From positions 885,501 through 949,500 of the forward strand of contig JAOTON010001681.1 of the NCBI GenBank assembly GCA_034440635.1: DNA of 64,000 nucleotides, given 5' to 3'. This DNA is from Lepas anatifera (taxonomy: Eukaryota; Arthropoda; Thecostraca; Lepadidae). Numbering within the stretch: the first letter of the stretch is position 1; each line of letters begins with the position of its first letter. This document shows, piece after piece, positions 22,939 through 34,937 of this stretch. The notes under the pieces are model-generated. The model searched no databases. It was not told where the DNA came from and worked only from the letters and a program-made list of their open reading frames with translations. Made by a program: the position numbers and the translations under genes.

Positions 22939-22954
22939 GTTTCGGGGCGTTCTT
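22939..22954. repeat. Target-site duplication, 5' side of the LINE
   Basis: GTTTCGGGGCGTTCTT, identical to 16748-16763. Confidence 0.93.
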
Positions 22955-23579
22955 ATTGCAGGCATTACGCCTACAGCATTGTGTTAGAAGATGAAAGTAG
23001 GAAGTACCTATATAAAAATATAGATGAAAAAGGTAAAACCTGAAAACAGCGGATTAGAAATGGCAGTTCCTGGAAGGGACGTTCGTTTAAAAAAATCGAA
23101 ATAATTATATTTAAGTACAATACAGGCCCCTTCATAAAGCGCCATCAACCTTTCAGGGGATCGCCGATACCATTTCCGGGGGCGCCGAGGGTCGACCGGA
23201 GGAAGTATCCCCTTGGCCCGCTTATCCGTTCCACCACTAACCGCAAACTCACAGGGCTTCACTTCGTTGGCAACTGATATGAACGACTGGTTCAAGTCCA
23301 ACCAGACGTTATCGGGTGACCTTGACGCATTGGCGTCTCGAGGCGTGCTGACACAGCATTTGTGCTTCCCGCCGCCCAGGTCTGCAGAAGTCACGATTTG
23401 CACCTCGAACCATCGTCTGCTGCGCGGGTAGATTCTATCAGTCGTCGTCAGCGCCGGTGAGGGGCATGAACCGTTGTGGTCAGCTGCTGCAGCGAAACAG
23501 AAGCGAGACGGGCGCATTCCTTCCCTAAACCCTGAGTTAGGGTGTGCAGTGAATTCCACGAGAGCAGTGAGTTGGCGAT
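22955..23579 (+). other. Upstream flank of the esterase; transposon scrap at 23140-23220
   Basis: This 625 bp stretch must hold any promoter of the esterase, but I see no TATA box or initiator I would defend. 23150-23220 shares GGGGCGCCGAGGGTCGA and a TTATCCG end with the block at 35130-35197. It is thus a scrap of a dispersed element. The minus-strand frame at 23008-23745 is not called: it runs antisense over the esterase start and has no domain. Confidence 0.45.
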
Positions 23580-25309
23580 ATGTGCCGACTGGGGAGTGCC
23601 ATCCTTTTGACGGCGCTGGCAGTCTCAGAAGTGGTGCACGGATGGCAACCCATGGTAGCGACTCGGGAGGGCGTGGTGAAGGGTCTTCCACGCCGCAGCG
23701 CCGCTGGCAACACCTTCTACAGCTTCCAGGGAATCCCGTACGCACGCGCTCCGGTTGGAGCGCTTCGCTTCAAACCCCCTCAAAGGCATACTGGCTGGAG
23801 TGGGGTGCTGGATGCCTCGGCACACCGAGACAAGTGCATGCAGCACAATCTCTTAAAAAACTTCACTCTAGAAGGGTCTGAGGACTGCCTGTTTGTGAAC
23901 GTTTACACGCCGAATCTACCGAAGCCACCTACCCACGGCGGGCTGCCGGTCATGGTTTGGATTCATGGAGGAGGCTTCTTTTTTGGCGACGGGGACGAAT
24001 CTTCTTACGGACCCCATTTCTTCATGGACAGTGGGGTAGTACTTGTGACCTTTAATTATCGACTAGGACCACTTGGTTTTTTCACGACCGAAGATGCCAA
24101 CGCTCCTGGCAACTACGGTCTTCTGGATCAGGTGCTGTTACTTAAGTGGGTTCGTGACAACATTGTCAGTTTTGGAGGAGACCCAAAGCTCGTCACAATC
24201 TTCGGAGAGTCCGCAGGAGGTGCCAGTGTGTCTCTTCTCGTTTTAAGTCCGCTGACAAAAGGCCTGTTTCACCACGCCATCAGCCAATCAGGAGTGTCAT
24301 CCAGTGCCTGGTCGGCATCTGGAAAAGAAACTGGCCTGGCGAAACAATACGCAGAGAGGCTCAACTGCACGACAAAAGATACGGCCGCGCTGCTTGAATG
24401 TGTTCGATCGGCACACGCAACGGCCGTTTTCGGTGAAAAGGACCCGCTCAATCCATTCGCTGCAACGTTTACACCCAGGGCTGATATAGAATCCGACTCG
24501 CCTTTTCTCCCCTCTCACCCGTCATCTGTGCTCGAAAGAGGAGAGTTTAACCTGGTGCCATGGATGATCGGACTAACTGAAGAAGAAGGCGCCTTGGCTG
24601 CGGTGATGACTAGCGCAAATAAAGAGGTGATGGCCAAACTTACTGCTCGCGACACCGCCGCCTATTGCAAGCTATTGCAATGTTTCACCGACGATTGTGA
24701 GAAGGTGTTCGACTGCGGTGTCGATCGCAATGTCGAAATAATTAAAATGATAGACTTCTACACCGGAAAACATGGCCCCCTATCAGCGGAGAACCTTTCT
24801 CCGCTGGTGAGATTGTTATCAGATAAAATGATGGCGATCCCCGTCCTGGAAGAGTCACGCCTGGCTTCAGCACACGCGCCAGTCTACATGTACGTCCTGG
24901 ACCACAGGGGACCGGGGCGGAAGACTGCCGCAGAAGCATGGAACGGCTTCTCCTTCCCCGGCCCTGATCTTGGCGTCCGTCACGGTGACGACATAGTCTA
25001 CCTGTTCACCAACAACCAGACCGCCATGCCTGACAGAGACTCGCCTTCATACAAAATGATCCGTTTCGTGGTGGACGTGTGGACCAACTTCGCTCGTACG
25101 GGAACACCCAGTTCAGAGGTGTTTCCCATGCCAGCATGGCCAATCTTAACTAGTCAGAGCCAGCGCCACATGCGACTCAATTCGGAACCATCGCTGGTGG
25201 AGAGCTGGCTGGGGAAGAGCTCCGCTTCTGGCGCGACGTGCCCATCAACGACGCCTGGAAACACCCAGTGCGCAACGAGCCCTGTCCCGGGGCGAGGGAC
25301 GAGCTCTAA
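23580..25309 (+). CDS. Carboxylesterase (type B, cholinesterase-like), single exon, 3' frameshift
   Basis: Alpha/beta-hydrolase that would cleave carboxylic esters in the secretory pathway. Residues 1-20 form a signal peptide (hydrophobic ILLTALAVSEVV, then G-W). The oxyanion hole is HGGGF (129-133) and the nucleophile Ser211 lies in GESAGG. The acidic member is Glu336 in TEEEG and the His is 468 in VRHGDD. Cys86 and Cys103 make the conserved N-terminal disulfide (SEDCLFVNVYTP follows). Sequons lie at Asn94, 262 and 479. The original frame runs on to 25364 with an unrelated tail. A one-base shift near codon 541 (~25200-25215) restores the family's FW-containing C-terminus and ends with RDEL at TAA 25307-25309. 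RDEL is a KDEL-type ER retrieval signal. There are no introns, though many arthropod relatives have some. The catalytic set looks complete; the shift may be an assembly error or early decay. Confidence 0.93.
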
Positions 25310-25341
25310 GTGGTCCAACGTTTCAACTAGTAATTGTTTTA

Positions 25342-25481
25342 AGGCCCGTTCACACGTGAATTAATCCTCGACAGAATCTGGCATTATTTTTGTTGCAATT
25401 AATCCCGGCGCGTTTTTTGCTGCGTCAGTTGGCAGAAACCTCAACCGATTCTACTGGGATTCTGCCAAATGTGAATGGCCT
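25342..25481. mobile_element. Short MITE, PIF/Harbinger-like, ~140 bp
   Basis: Begins AGGCCCGTTCACACG and ends in the inverse of AGGCCATTCACA, with TTA on both sides as a plausible 3-bp target duplication. A GGCC-GTTCACAC terminus with a TWA target is typical of Harbinger MITEs. It lies about 30 bp after the likely esterase stop, and the extended esterase frame runs into it. Confidence 0.55.
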
Positions 25482-25483
25482 TT

Positions 25484-26283
25484 AGGAATATGACTGGAAG
25501 GCACTGTGCTGGTAGTGGCGTAAGTAAAACTGTGCAGTCGGTTGTTAAGTAAACATGCAGGTACATACATATTCTAACAAAAACTAGCATGTTTCCGCAT
25601 GTCACCAACATGAGTCATAAACGAGCTTGTCATATGGATTTTTACCCGCGGAGTGCTGCAAATTCCTACTGTTGGTGTTAAAAATGTCATGTGTGAACCC
25701 TCTCCGTGCTGGCCATCAGAGCCAATGTGCACAGGGAGGTCAGCGGAGCCAGTGCGTTGTACCGCCCGCCCTTCAGGGCCGCCGCCGCTGCACAGTAGTG
25801 CTCTGCCTACTCTTAGTACTGCTCTTCATGGAGGCTGCTATAGGCTTCCCTGTTGCTACAGTGAAACCCATCACTCAGCTTCTATATACACTTATTTCGG
25901 TGTAACTGACCACCATCAAACTTCTCAGAAACTTTCTAATGCCCTATCTTTCCTCCAGAGTTGGGCGCTACTTCAGTCCGCCTCAGCGCTACTTGCGGAT
26001 TCTCCACATATGGTAGGGGATTAGCGATAGTGGTTTGTTTAAGCAAAAACAAGCGGAGTAGCGGAAAGTGGACTCAAAAGAAGTCAAATTATCTTCCACT
26101 ACCGGCATTGGCGGACGTAGGGGGGGGGCATTCCGGCCATGCCCCCCAAAGCACTGGAAGGGGAGCCAAACTATCTTTTCGCCCCCCAAAGGCCGGATAA
26201 ATTTTTTAAGAAAAAAGTTTACATTAGGTCTGCCAAGCAATTAAACCTTCGTCGCCCTCCCCTCCCAGGAGAGCGATCATGTA
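25484..26283. other. No gene seen; dispersed repeat at 26105-26222
   Basis: Open frames at 25627-25905 and 25653-26024 (plus) overlap in different frames and show no domain. 26105-26222 is the inverted partner of the ~115 bp repeat at 11240-11375. Confidence 0.4.
26105..26222 (-). repeat. Dispersed ~115 bp GC-rich repeat, copy 2
   Basis: Starts GGCGGACGTAGGGGG and its reverse complement aligns with 11240-11375, including GCATGGCCGGAAT and the AAAAATTTATCC end. Confidence 0.65.
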
Positions 26284-27817
26284 GGGGAGAGAGGGGAGAA
26301 CTGGGACGAAAATAGAAGGTTGATTTTAGAAATTGGCAGAAAATCAGTGACTGATTCCATAATATTAAAAATGGTACCGTTAGATAGAGCAGACAATTGT
26401 CTTCAATTATGAGATGTCGCAGCTTCAATACTCAAAAGGTATTTGACCAACGTCACGAAATACAAAAAAACACCTGAGGCCTGAGGTGGAGAGTTGGGAC
26501 AGGCCCAGGAGAACTGGGACACACCGCATTTCTCGTTTTCACGTGGTTTTCCGAGCTGGTTGAAGTTTCACGGGCGGCGTTCACAGCGCCATCTTGTCAT
26601 CTGTAATCGGCCTTTATGAGTGGGCGCGGGCGGGATAAGTGTGCCTACACACTATATTGACAATTGGTTCCTCGACAGTAACTCCATTGGACTGAGACTA
26701 ATAAACTCGGTTGGAACGTCACGGCTTCGTCTCTTTCGGGGCTGCTACGGGCAGCCATCTACAGGGCTAGAGGTAGACATCTCAACCGCGGTGCTGCGTC
26801 ACGTCGTTTCTTCTGTTATTTTGAAAATTCTTAGGAGGCCATCGATGGCCCGGTGGGGCGAGGGTTAGCATAAATTCAACACACGCTTTGCCTGTTCACG
26901 GTATATGAACATATACGTCAAATTCCACCAGAGCCGGAGGAGAACGCGACATATTTCCACATCTTTGTAATATGGTCACAGAGAAACATAGTTCACCTGA
27001 CCATTTGGCCCCACATCACTTCAGTCACGATACAGGTAAAAAAACGTACGAAATTTGACCAGGGATGGAATCCATGCACGGCACACATGCCCAGCCTGTC
27101 CCAGCCCATTGCACGTCCCGCATGTATCCACTCTTCAGAATACCTATCCAAACGCATGACACATGGTGTTATAGCAAAATATTAAATGTTGTTATTTTAA
27201 TAAAAATGAAATGCTGCTTGGATTTTAAATTGCAGCGTGACATGCTAGGGGCCCATATGATTTTAATGTGTGTGATGAGGATAAATAACTATGATTAAAG
27301 ATGATACCTTAAAAGATATGATAATTTTACAAATCCTACGCTCATAAATGACTACATAATAACCTTCTTCCAGAGACTATAATCAATCGCATTACATATA
27401 ATCTACATTTGGGGGAAGTGGGACATAGCGGGGAGAACTGGGACACTGAGTCCCACTTCTCCCCAGGTCGCCGTTTTTAACAAAGTCTTCCTGCACCGGA
27501 ATTCTATCAATCCCAATGTTATATATTTCAGGACATTACGTCTGCATAGTATAAAGAAATACAAAACTACGACAGCAGCCACATCACAGTTCTAAAAAAA
27601 CACGCAAAACAACTTAACATACCCTCAGAAAAACAAGTTTTTGCTGGCACTCATGTATCGTGACCACCGCCAGACGAAAAGGGGAAGTATCACCATGGTG
27701 ATGTGCGAGCAGTACGACAGTAGTGAGGCCAGCAAAAAATAATCGAGAAAACCGGCAGCTGGCGGAGAAAACGGCTCTGTCCTACTTCTCCCCCGTCCCA
27801 GATCTCCCCCTCTCCCC
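26284..27817. mobile_element. 1.5 kb DNA transposon with GGGGAGAG inverted ends
   Basis: The left end GGGGAGAGAGGGGAGAACTG is matched in inverse by the right end (27783-27817). Similarity continues through GGGACG and AGAAG. Sub-terminal copies of GGAGAACTGGGACA recur at ~26509 and ~27430. The AT-rich interior has no transposase frame. No target duplication could be fixed; superfamily unknown. Confidence 0.7.
27430..27464. repeat. Internal hairpin made of two element-end words
   Basis: GGGGAGAACTGGGAC faces its inverse with one mismatched position and a ~5-base loop. The word is the same as the terminal repeat of the surrounding element, so two end-like sequences meet head to head inside it. 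Confidence 0.7.
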
Positions 27818-28480
27818 GACTTGGAGAGCTTATACTACTAGAGGTAGCTTATACTAGATCTGTCGAGTATGTGTTACACGACTGATATCAAAAGCAAACG
27901 ACAGCAGTCTTTTGACCACCACAAATGCTCTATTCTATCGCTTAAAACATCTACGCAAACCAGAATATTTTCACCCGGATAAGATCGACGCATGCGTTCT
28001 TATTCAGCTCACGACTATTGTGGCATGCGACTTTGTCTATTAAAGTAGTCCGTCTTCTGGTGCTGGAAGCTACTTATACGGCCATGCTGGGAAGCACAGC
28101 AGCATACCACAGAGGCCTGTCGCAAAGCATTTTTACCGTCAGATAGGGACATTCAATGCTAGAGCGTTTGGAAACTGAGTAGCGGAGAGGTGATAGCAAT
28201 GTTGCCACTTCGCAGAAGCTATCATATTAAGTGGATCTAAGCATTTATGTACAAATATAGATTAAAATTATATCAAACTGAAAAGTATACCTGCCAAATA
28301 TCTTGCAAACAAAGAATCGAGGCAAAATAAGCCTGTCCACTTTGCCCCGTACTTGGGGCAAAATGGTCAAAACAACTTTGGTTTACTTTTTGCTTTCCCG
28401 TGCAGATGTCTTGTATTTTGTTGTCTTTTTGTCCCCTCTATTGTCTTCAGAATTGAACATGGGACAAAGTCATGGTACCT
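27818..28480. other. No gene seen
   Basis: Anonymous AT-rich DNA up to the left end of the next element. 28330-28400 repeats TTTGCCCC/GGGGCAAA words that may belong to an older outer element. Nothing is coding. Confidence 0.4.
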
Positions 28481-31331
28481 GGGCATTCCAGGACAAAACG
28501 ACCAGAAATATTTCAATTTGACACCACCATGTCTAGAAAAAATCTGAAACTTTGCCTCCGGGGTAGTTTTGGGCCAAAACCACGCCTGTGAGAATCTTAG
28601 CCCCCTCCAACCAACGGTGACCGAGTTATAGCCCGAGGCATTTTCGGGAGGTCACCGTGTAGACTCATCTTTGATGTTTCATACCTCAACAATGCATAGC
28701 CTGATTAACAAGTTTTGTATATCACTGAACTCGTCTTGAACTCTACTTTATTTTGAAAAAAGAAAATTTCAAAATTTAAAAAATTTTGACCTTTAATTTG
28801 TTTGACCTTTTCTTTTTGACCTAGCTTGACCTTTTCGCAGTTGAAATTGCCATTTTAGACACCTCAAAAATTTTGATTCATAAAGTATCTTTCGATAGCA
28901 AAAATAAAAAATGCGTTCTTTCCATAAGCTCCAAATATTTAGCACCGAAGGTAGGTATGTAGACCGTTTTTGACCACTGCGGCAGTACAGCCTTATGTTT
29001 AACGCCGCAAACATAGCGATTGCTTTTGTAATCGGTTGCTGGCAATATATTGCTTTGTCTTTACGAAATTTTCATCGTGCAAGTGTCAGAATTTATGACA
29101 ATTTACACGCACCCATCTGAGAGGGTGGGCAACCGGCCTCCTCAGGTCTCTACAGGAAGTAAAAAAACACCTTCGTGCAGCGCCACCGTACTCCATGTAC
29201 CTCTAACACAAAATTTTGCGACTTCTGAAAAAATAATTTAGGTCAACTGGGAGGTGGTATGTACCGTAAATACTGAAGGCCAGCTGGCAACTGACTGGTG
29301 AGGGGGGTGACCTGAGGTAGACGGTCGTCGTTATGCCTTGTGGGACTTTCAACTTTGGTTCCTTGATTAACACTTCATCGTGGGAGTTGCTCGTTTGAGT
29401 GGTGGGGTCGGGGTCTCCGTAAAAGTCCCTTGATGACTCTAGTGAGACACCTACTCCTAAAACACTGGCAATAACTTGGACATTATTTATAAAAATAAAA
29501 ATTGCAGTCATTAAAAGTGATAGAAAGGGATCCATTATTCGAGGGAGACGAGGGCAAATGAACTGATTAATAATGCACCTTTGAGCCTTAAACGAAAATT
29601 TACAAAGATGTCGCGGCCTTATCCATAATTGAAACAAGTATAACTTATCCTATGGGTACCACTTACTCACACAATTACATCGTTCCTGGAGATGGAAAAA
29701 ATAATATCGATACAAGGTGACCCAGTGCAGCACAGCATACGTTTGAGAGGATTCAAGCGATGTAAACAAACGTGTATGAAAGGCGTTCATTCCCAAAAAG
29801 TAATTCTAATCTGCTCATATATGAGAAAAAATGTCCTGAAATTGTAACGCATTCGACTTGATCACTTGAACAGGTTGCCTCATGATATTTTTACAAAGTG
29901 ATCATTTCATAGCTGACACTGATCCCAGAATTCCAGATGAATAATGACACAGTGCACTGGGAGTGATGCCGCTAAACAGCCAGTTTTAATCACTACCGAA
30001 TATGTTACATACAATGGTTTGGTCGTGTCACCCTTGAGTTTGCTCGAGGTCACAGTATTTCTTACAGGAACTAAGTGGAAACCTAAATTTTGTGGCATAA
30101 TAGGTGACAGAGGAGAGCCGTAGAAAGAAATGTTCAGCACCATTGGAACACTTGTTGAGCCCAAACGGATTATGTATCTTATAATATTGCCTAGTCAAAT
30201 GTCAAAATTAACCTGCTTTGACCTAGAGCCAGGCTTAGGTCTGTATGGTAAAAAGAATATTAATCAAACTGCAGTGGCAAGTCAGACACGGCAACGTAAA
30301 AATAAAACCTCCATCGCAATTCTCGACAATTCTCAATTCTCTCAAGTTATCAAAATTTACCAATTGCCCCATGCATTTCTAATGGAAAGATCATGACCCT
30401 GACCCTGCTCCCGGTTATCGACATAGAAATCCTGCTACGAAAAATGATCTTGCTCGGCAACCTGACTATGTAATGTGAATCTAACCACGATAGGATAGAT
30501 TTGATATTATTGATGCACCTCCCAAAGTTTTTCGAGGTTAGGTCTCTTGACCTGGGTTGGCGGTCTGACCTGGTATGACCCAGACCTAAAGTTTTGCCAG
30601 AAGCTGCAAAAATTTCGAGTTAGAGGTACATGAAGTACGGTGGCGCTGCGCGAAGGTGTTTTTTTTACTACCTGTGGAAACCTGAAGAGGCCGGTTGCCC
30701 ACCCCCTTGTGTGGGCGCGTGTTAATTCTCATATATTTTGGCACTTTCACGATGAAAATTTCGTAAAGACAATGGCATATGATTGCAAGCAACCGATTAC
30801 AAAAGCAATCGCTTTGTTTGCGGCGTTAAACATAAGGCTGTACTACCGCAGTGGTCAAAAACCGTCTGCATACCTACCTTAGGTGCTAAAAATTTGGAAC
30901 TTATAGCAAGAACGCATTTTTATTTTTTCTATTGAAAGACATTTTATGAAGAAAAATTTTTGAGGTGTCTAAAAGGGCGATTTCAACTGCGAAAAGGTCA
31001 AGCTAGGTAAAAAAGGAAAGGTCAAACAAATTAAAAGTAAAAAATTTTCAAATTTTGAATTTTTTTAAATATTGTTTAGTTTAAGACAAGTTCAATGATA
31101 TACAAAACTTGTTAATCAGGCTATGCGTTTTTGAGCTATGAAGCATCAAATATGAGTCTACAAGGTGACCTCCCGAAAATGCCTCGGGCTATAACTCGGT
31201 CACCGTTGGTCGGAGGGGGCTAAGATTCTCACAGGCGTGTTTCTGGCCCAAAACTACCCCGGACACAAAGTTTCAGATTTTTCCTAGATATGGTGGTGTC
31301 AAGCCTTGGTCGGTCTGTCCTGGAATGCCCC
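28481..31331. mobile_element. Palindromic DNA transposon, copy 1 (GGGCATTCCAGGACA ends)
   Basis: The left arm (28481 to ~29225) reappears inverted at ~30590-31331, including ACACCACCATGTCTAG, TTAACAAGTTTTGTATATCA and a run of TTTGACCTTT words. Both ends read GGGCATTCCAGGACA. The central ~1.35 kb has no transposase. A second copy lies at 48382-52610 in the same orientation (shared centre at 29940-30480 and 49410-50040). Non-autonomous long-inverted-repeat element, family unknown to me. Confidence 0.88.
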
Positions 31332-31726
31332 AACTAACACAATAAATTGGGACTACAAGTTCTTCAAAATTGAGCAAATACCACTAGGGTGACCGCTTTG
31401 CCCTGGTCTCCCCTAAAGAGAGTCACATTCAGGGCAGTTGAAGTACACCTGCAGTTAGTACTTTTTGGGTCAGGCACACATCAAAATAAACAAGTTGTGC
31501 TATAGAGAGCCATTCCAGCCCAAACATGATATCGGAAATATGGTCAAATAACAACGGTTATATCGCCACACGGACAATAGAGCTCTTTAGCAAAACACGT
31601 ACTTTATTAACTTTTTTGAATACTATACGTTTCAGAAACAGAGTTCCTTCGTCAGTATCTCACATCAAAAACACTGTAAATACACATACAAAAGCTAAAG
31701 TTTGAAACAGATCACTGAAAAACACT
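31332..31726. other. No gene seen
   Basis: Anonymous DNA between the palindromic element and the minisatellite at 31727. No frame or repeat is supported. Confidence 0.4.
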
Positions 31727-32060
31727 GGCGGGGTTGGGTGTGGCTGGTGCCGCTCTGGTGGCTGGCGGGTTGGGTGTGGCTGGCGCTGCTGTGGTGGCTG
31801 GCGGGGTTGGGTGTGGCTGGTGCCGCTCTGGCGGCTGGCGGGGTTGGGTGTGGCTGGCGTCGCTCTGGCGGCTGGCGGGGTTGGGTGTGGCTGGCGCCGC
31901 TCTGGCGGCTGGCGAGGTTGGGTGTGGCTGGCGGGGTTGGGTGTGGCTGGCGGGGTTGGGTGCGGCTGGCAGAGTTGGGTGCGGCTGGTGCCGCTCTGGC
32001 GGCTGGCGGGGTTGGGTGTGGCTGGCACTGCTCTGGCGGCTGGCGGGGTTGGGTGTGGGG
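31727..32060. repeat. G/T-rich minisatellite, ~38 bp period
   Basis: Imperfect copies of GGCTGGCGGGGTTGGGTGTG with an intervening GCCGCTCTGGCG, about nine, some shortened. Strong G/C strand asymmetry leaves five different frames open over 300-440 bp, which is why no protein is called. Confidence 0.9.
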
Positions 32061-33119
32061 CAGGAGACCGTCCCTTAAAAATAAAAATAAATCGAATTTT
32101 GAGATGCGCACGGTAGTTTCTGGTTATTCATCGTGTTGATGTCTGGTGCAAGAAATCACCCAGATCTGACAACTTTTCACGCTGGCTTTTGCCCCTTCTT
32201 TTTCCATGCATATGTTACAGGGAAAGTGCGAAATCCGGGATTTCGCGAACTCCTAGGGATTTCGCGAAATCACTGACCAGCCAGGGAGTTCGTGAAATCC
32301 CTAGGGAGTTCGCGAAATTACTGGCCGACCAGGGATTTCGCGAACTCCTAGGGATTTCGTGAACTCACTGAAACTTCAGTGATTTCGCGAACTACCTGAA
32401 TGCTTTTCAGGGATTTCGCGAAATCCTAACATGCCAATATGTCGTTAGTTTAAATCCGAAGAATGATCATTCAGTGATCTGGTTTTACACTCCCCGTCCA
32501 TGTTTTCTCTTTCTATGATGTATTTTGCTTGATTTTATGTCGGCATGATATTTATTTTTTGAAAATTAATTTTACACCCTCAGCTCTACCTCACACCGGG
32601 TCCTTGTGCCCGCTGACGAACTATTCGAGTCACTAGCCTTCCTCGAGGTGCATGGTTTATGCAATTTGAACCGTAGGTGTGGGGGCGGGCTCAAAACAAA
32701 CTAGAGATGCCACTACGTTTTTCATTGTCATCTGTAATGAATATCTTGATTCCTTAACAAAGCAAACTCCTGATGGAAAGTATTGTGCCGTAAGAAACGG
32801 ACAAAGAACTAGTATACTTTCACAAAGGTCTATTTTAGCTATGTCTATGTTGGAATGTACTACGGACGTCCACAAATTTTCCAATAACAATATTTTGATT
32901 CAGGAGGAAGTGTCGGCCTCGAAAAAGCTCTCGGTGTAGAAGCAGCACGCCTGTCATCGTTTGGTCATTCCCAAGGCTTTCAGAAATTGTATTGTCGATT
33001 CCGGCGGGCTAGCAAATGCACTTCAAGCTTAAGTGCTCCAGCCACGGTCATGACAATATGCAATGAGATAGCACATGGCAAATATGCGTAACAACTGTTT
33101 TATTCCGTATCCTGTTTAT

Positions 33120-33162
33120 GCCGACAACTATAGTTGTCGGCTTATGTTCAGCTATAGCTGAA
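33120..33162. repeat. Two adjacent perfect palindromes
   Basis: 33120-33141 is a perfect 22-bp palindrome with half-site GCCGACAACTA. Five bases on, 33147-33162 is a perfect 16-bp palindrome, TTCAGCTATAGCTGAA. Confidence 0.95.
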
Positions 33163-34937
33163 ACTGTATAACGCTTCTGATATGCTGATAAACTGAAAAC
33201 AGAGATATGGTCTAAGTTAATTTGCAGAATAATTATTTCGTTGTTGCAGCTCTGAAAATTTATCTTAGTATAGCCGAACCGTACTTGTAAAGATTGGCCA
33301 ATGTTTTTTGAATACATTAATGAACTTAATGCAAAAATAATATAGCATTATTGTATTTTCCTTACCCAGATTGTAATACGAAATGGCCATCAGATAAGCA
33401 GCATTTCTCTTTGTGTAGTAATGAGGGTTGTGATATGATAATGATCTCTCTGTAGATGCTGGATAAGTGAGTTGGAAAGAAGCGCTTCAGAATTTAGTAT
33501 CTAACGGTACTTACAGTTGGTGCACCTGACCGACTTCGTACCGAGTACGTGCATGGCCGGGGCGGGGCTGGGTAACCATACCCCTTGGGTTTTTCGCAGT
33601 CTTGAAAACGGCTACGCGCAGCGCTGCTGTACCCAGTACAGTTTTTTGAAGCTTTTTACAACTCATGTCAACATTTTCGGTTCAAGTCATTTCAGGTCAG
33701 GACATCAGTGCAGGTCAAGTGACCTCATCTCCAAAAAAAGAAGAAAACAACATGAGCAAGGAACAGCTTAATTTATCAATCTAAAATTCGTATTGAATAA
33801 AGGGCCGATTGAGTACACATCACCTTTTTAGGATTTCTGAAGTCGATGACCTAAGGTCAATTATGAGTCATGATGACACCGTTGGAAAAGTATCGGTAAA
33901 ATGGTTTAAACATAATAATTTTGTTGGGAATGGAGCTAAATTGTATATTTTGGCATCATTGGGGTTGTCTTGTTTCTGCAGTTCTAATGATATGCATTCT
34001 GACCCAATTCGATATTGACCTGATCCAAGGTCAGGTCAAATCTTAGCTTTGACCTAGAATAGTCACATTATTATTCATTCGACGTCGCTTGCAGAAAAGC
34101 TTCAGATAGTGAATCCATATATATTGTATCTCTTCTACATCAGATGGTAGGACTGAAGAACTGTATTTCAGTTATATCACCATATCCATATTATGCCATT
34201 TTTTGGCTTCCAATGCCGTCAGATTTCCCCCGACAAAAGAATGTATAGAGCCCTTCCTTTAAAGCTTAGGTTGTGCTACTTAACGTCATTTACTTTTTCG
34301 CTAACTAGCGTAGTTTTTAGATTTTAGGGGAGGGGGCGTAACCCACCCCCTCGTCAGGGTGAAGGTGGCTCAGACCCCTGGCATTGCACGTCTTAAAAAT
34401 TGCATGCCGCGAAACTAGTTTCAGACTCATACCAAACGTTTTTGACTGTGATTATTTTAAACCATCAAAAGTCATAGTCTTTGCAATTGATCTCGGTGAC
34501 CGGCACCTCATCGACACCACCAGCCAAAAGACACGTGATGAGTTTTCAAAAATGTGAGCGTTGGGCACATTCTTTTTCGGATGGCGTGTTTTGCTCAAAA
34601 GTAAGTGCGTTGCGCCATTGCCAAGCATTTATTCCATTTTTCAGTAGCGCAAATATTTCTGCCATTTTTTGAACTGTGCTATGCCCAGATTTATGCTAGT
34701 TATCAAGCCATTGATTTCGTACCATTTTCTTTATCGTATCCGTAGGTAAAATTCCATAATAATGCAACCTACACAAAATACCATAACGTTATTCTGTGAT
34801 GTAGATTTGATATAAAATAACCGTAGCGTCACATAATTATGAAACGTGGTGATAGCGTATACCACTTTTATCGAATACTTGGGTAGTTATGCTGACTCCA
34901 TGCACTGCATTTGTATAATACTAAATATACAGATCTA

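Noticed and set aside
23008..23745. 245-codon minus-strand gene
   Set aside because: Overlaps the esterase start antisense and crosses a transposon scrap; no domain.
31660..32139. Proline/alanine- or glycine/tryptophan-rich frames on both strands
   Set aside because: Produced by the G/T-rich ~38-bp minisatellite.
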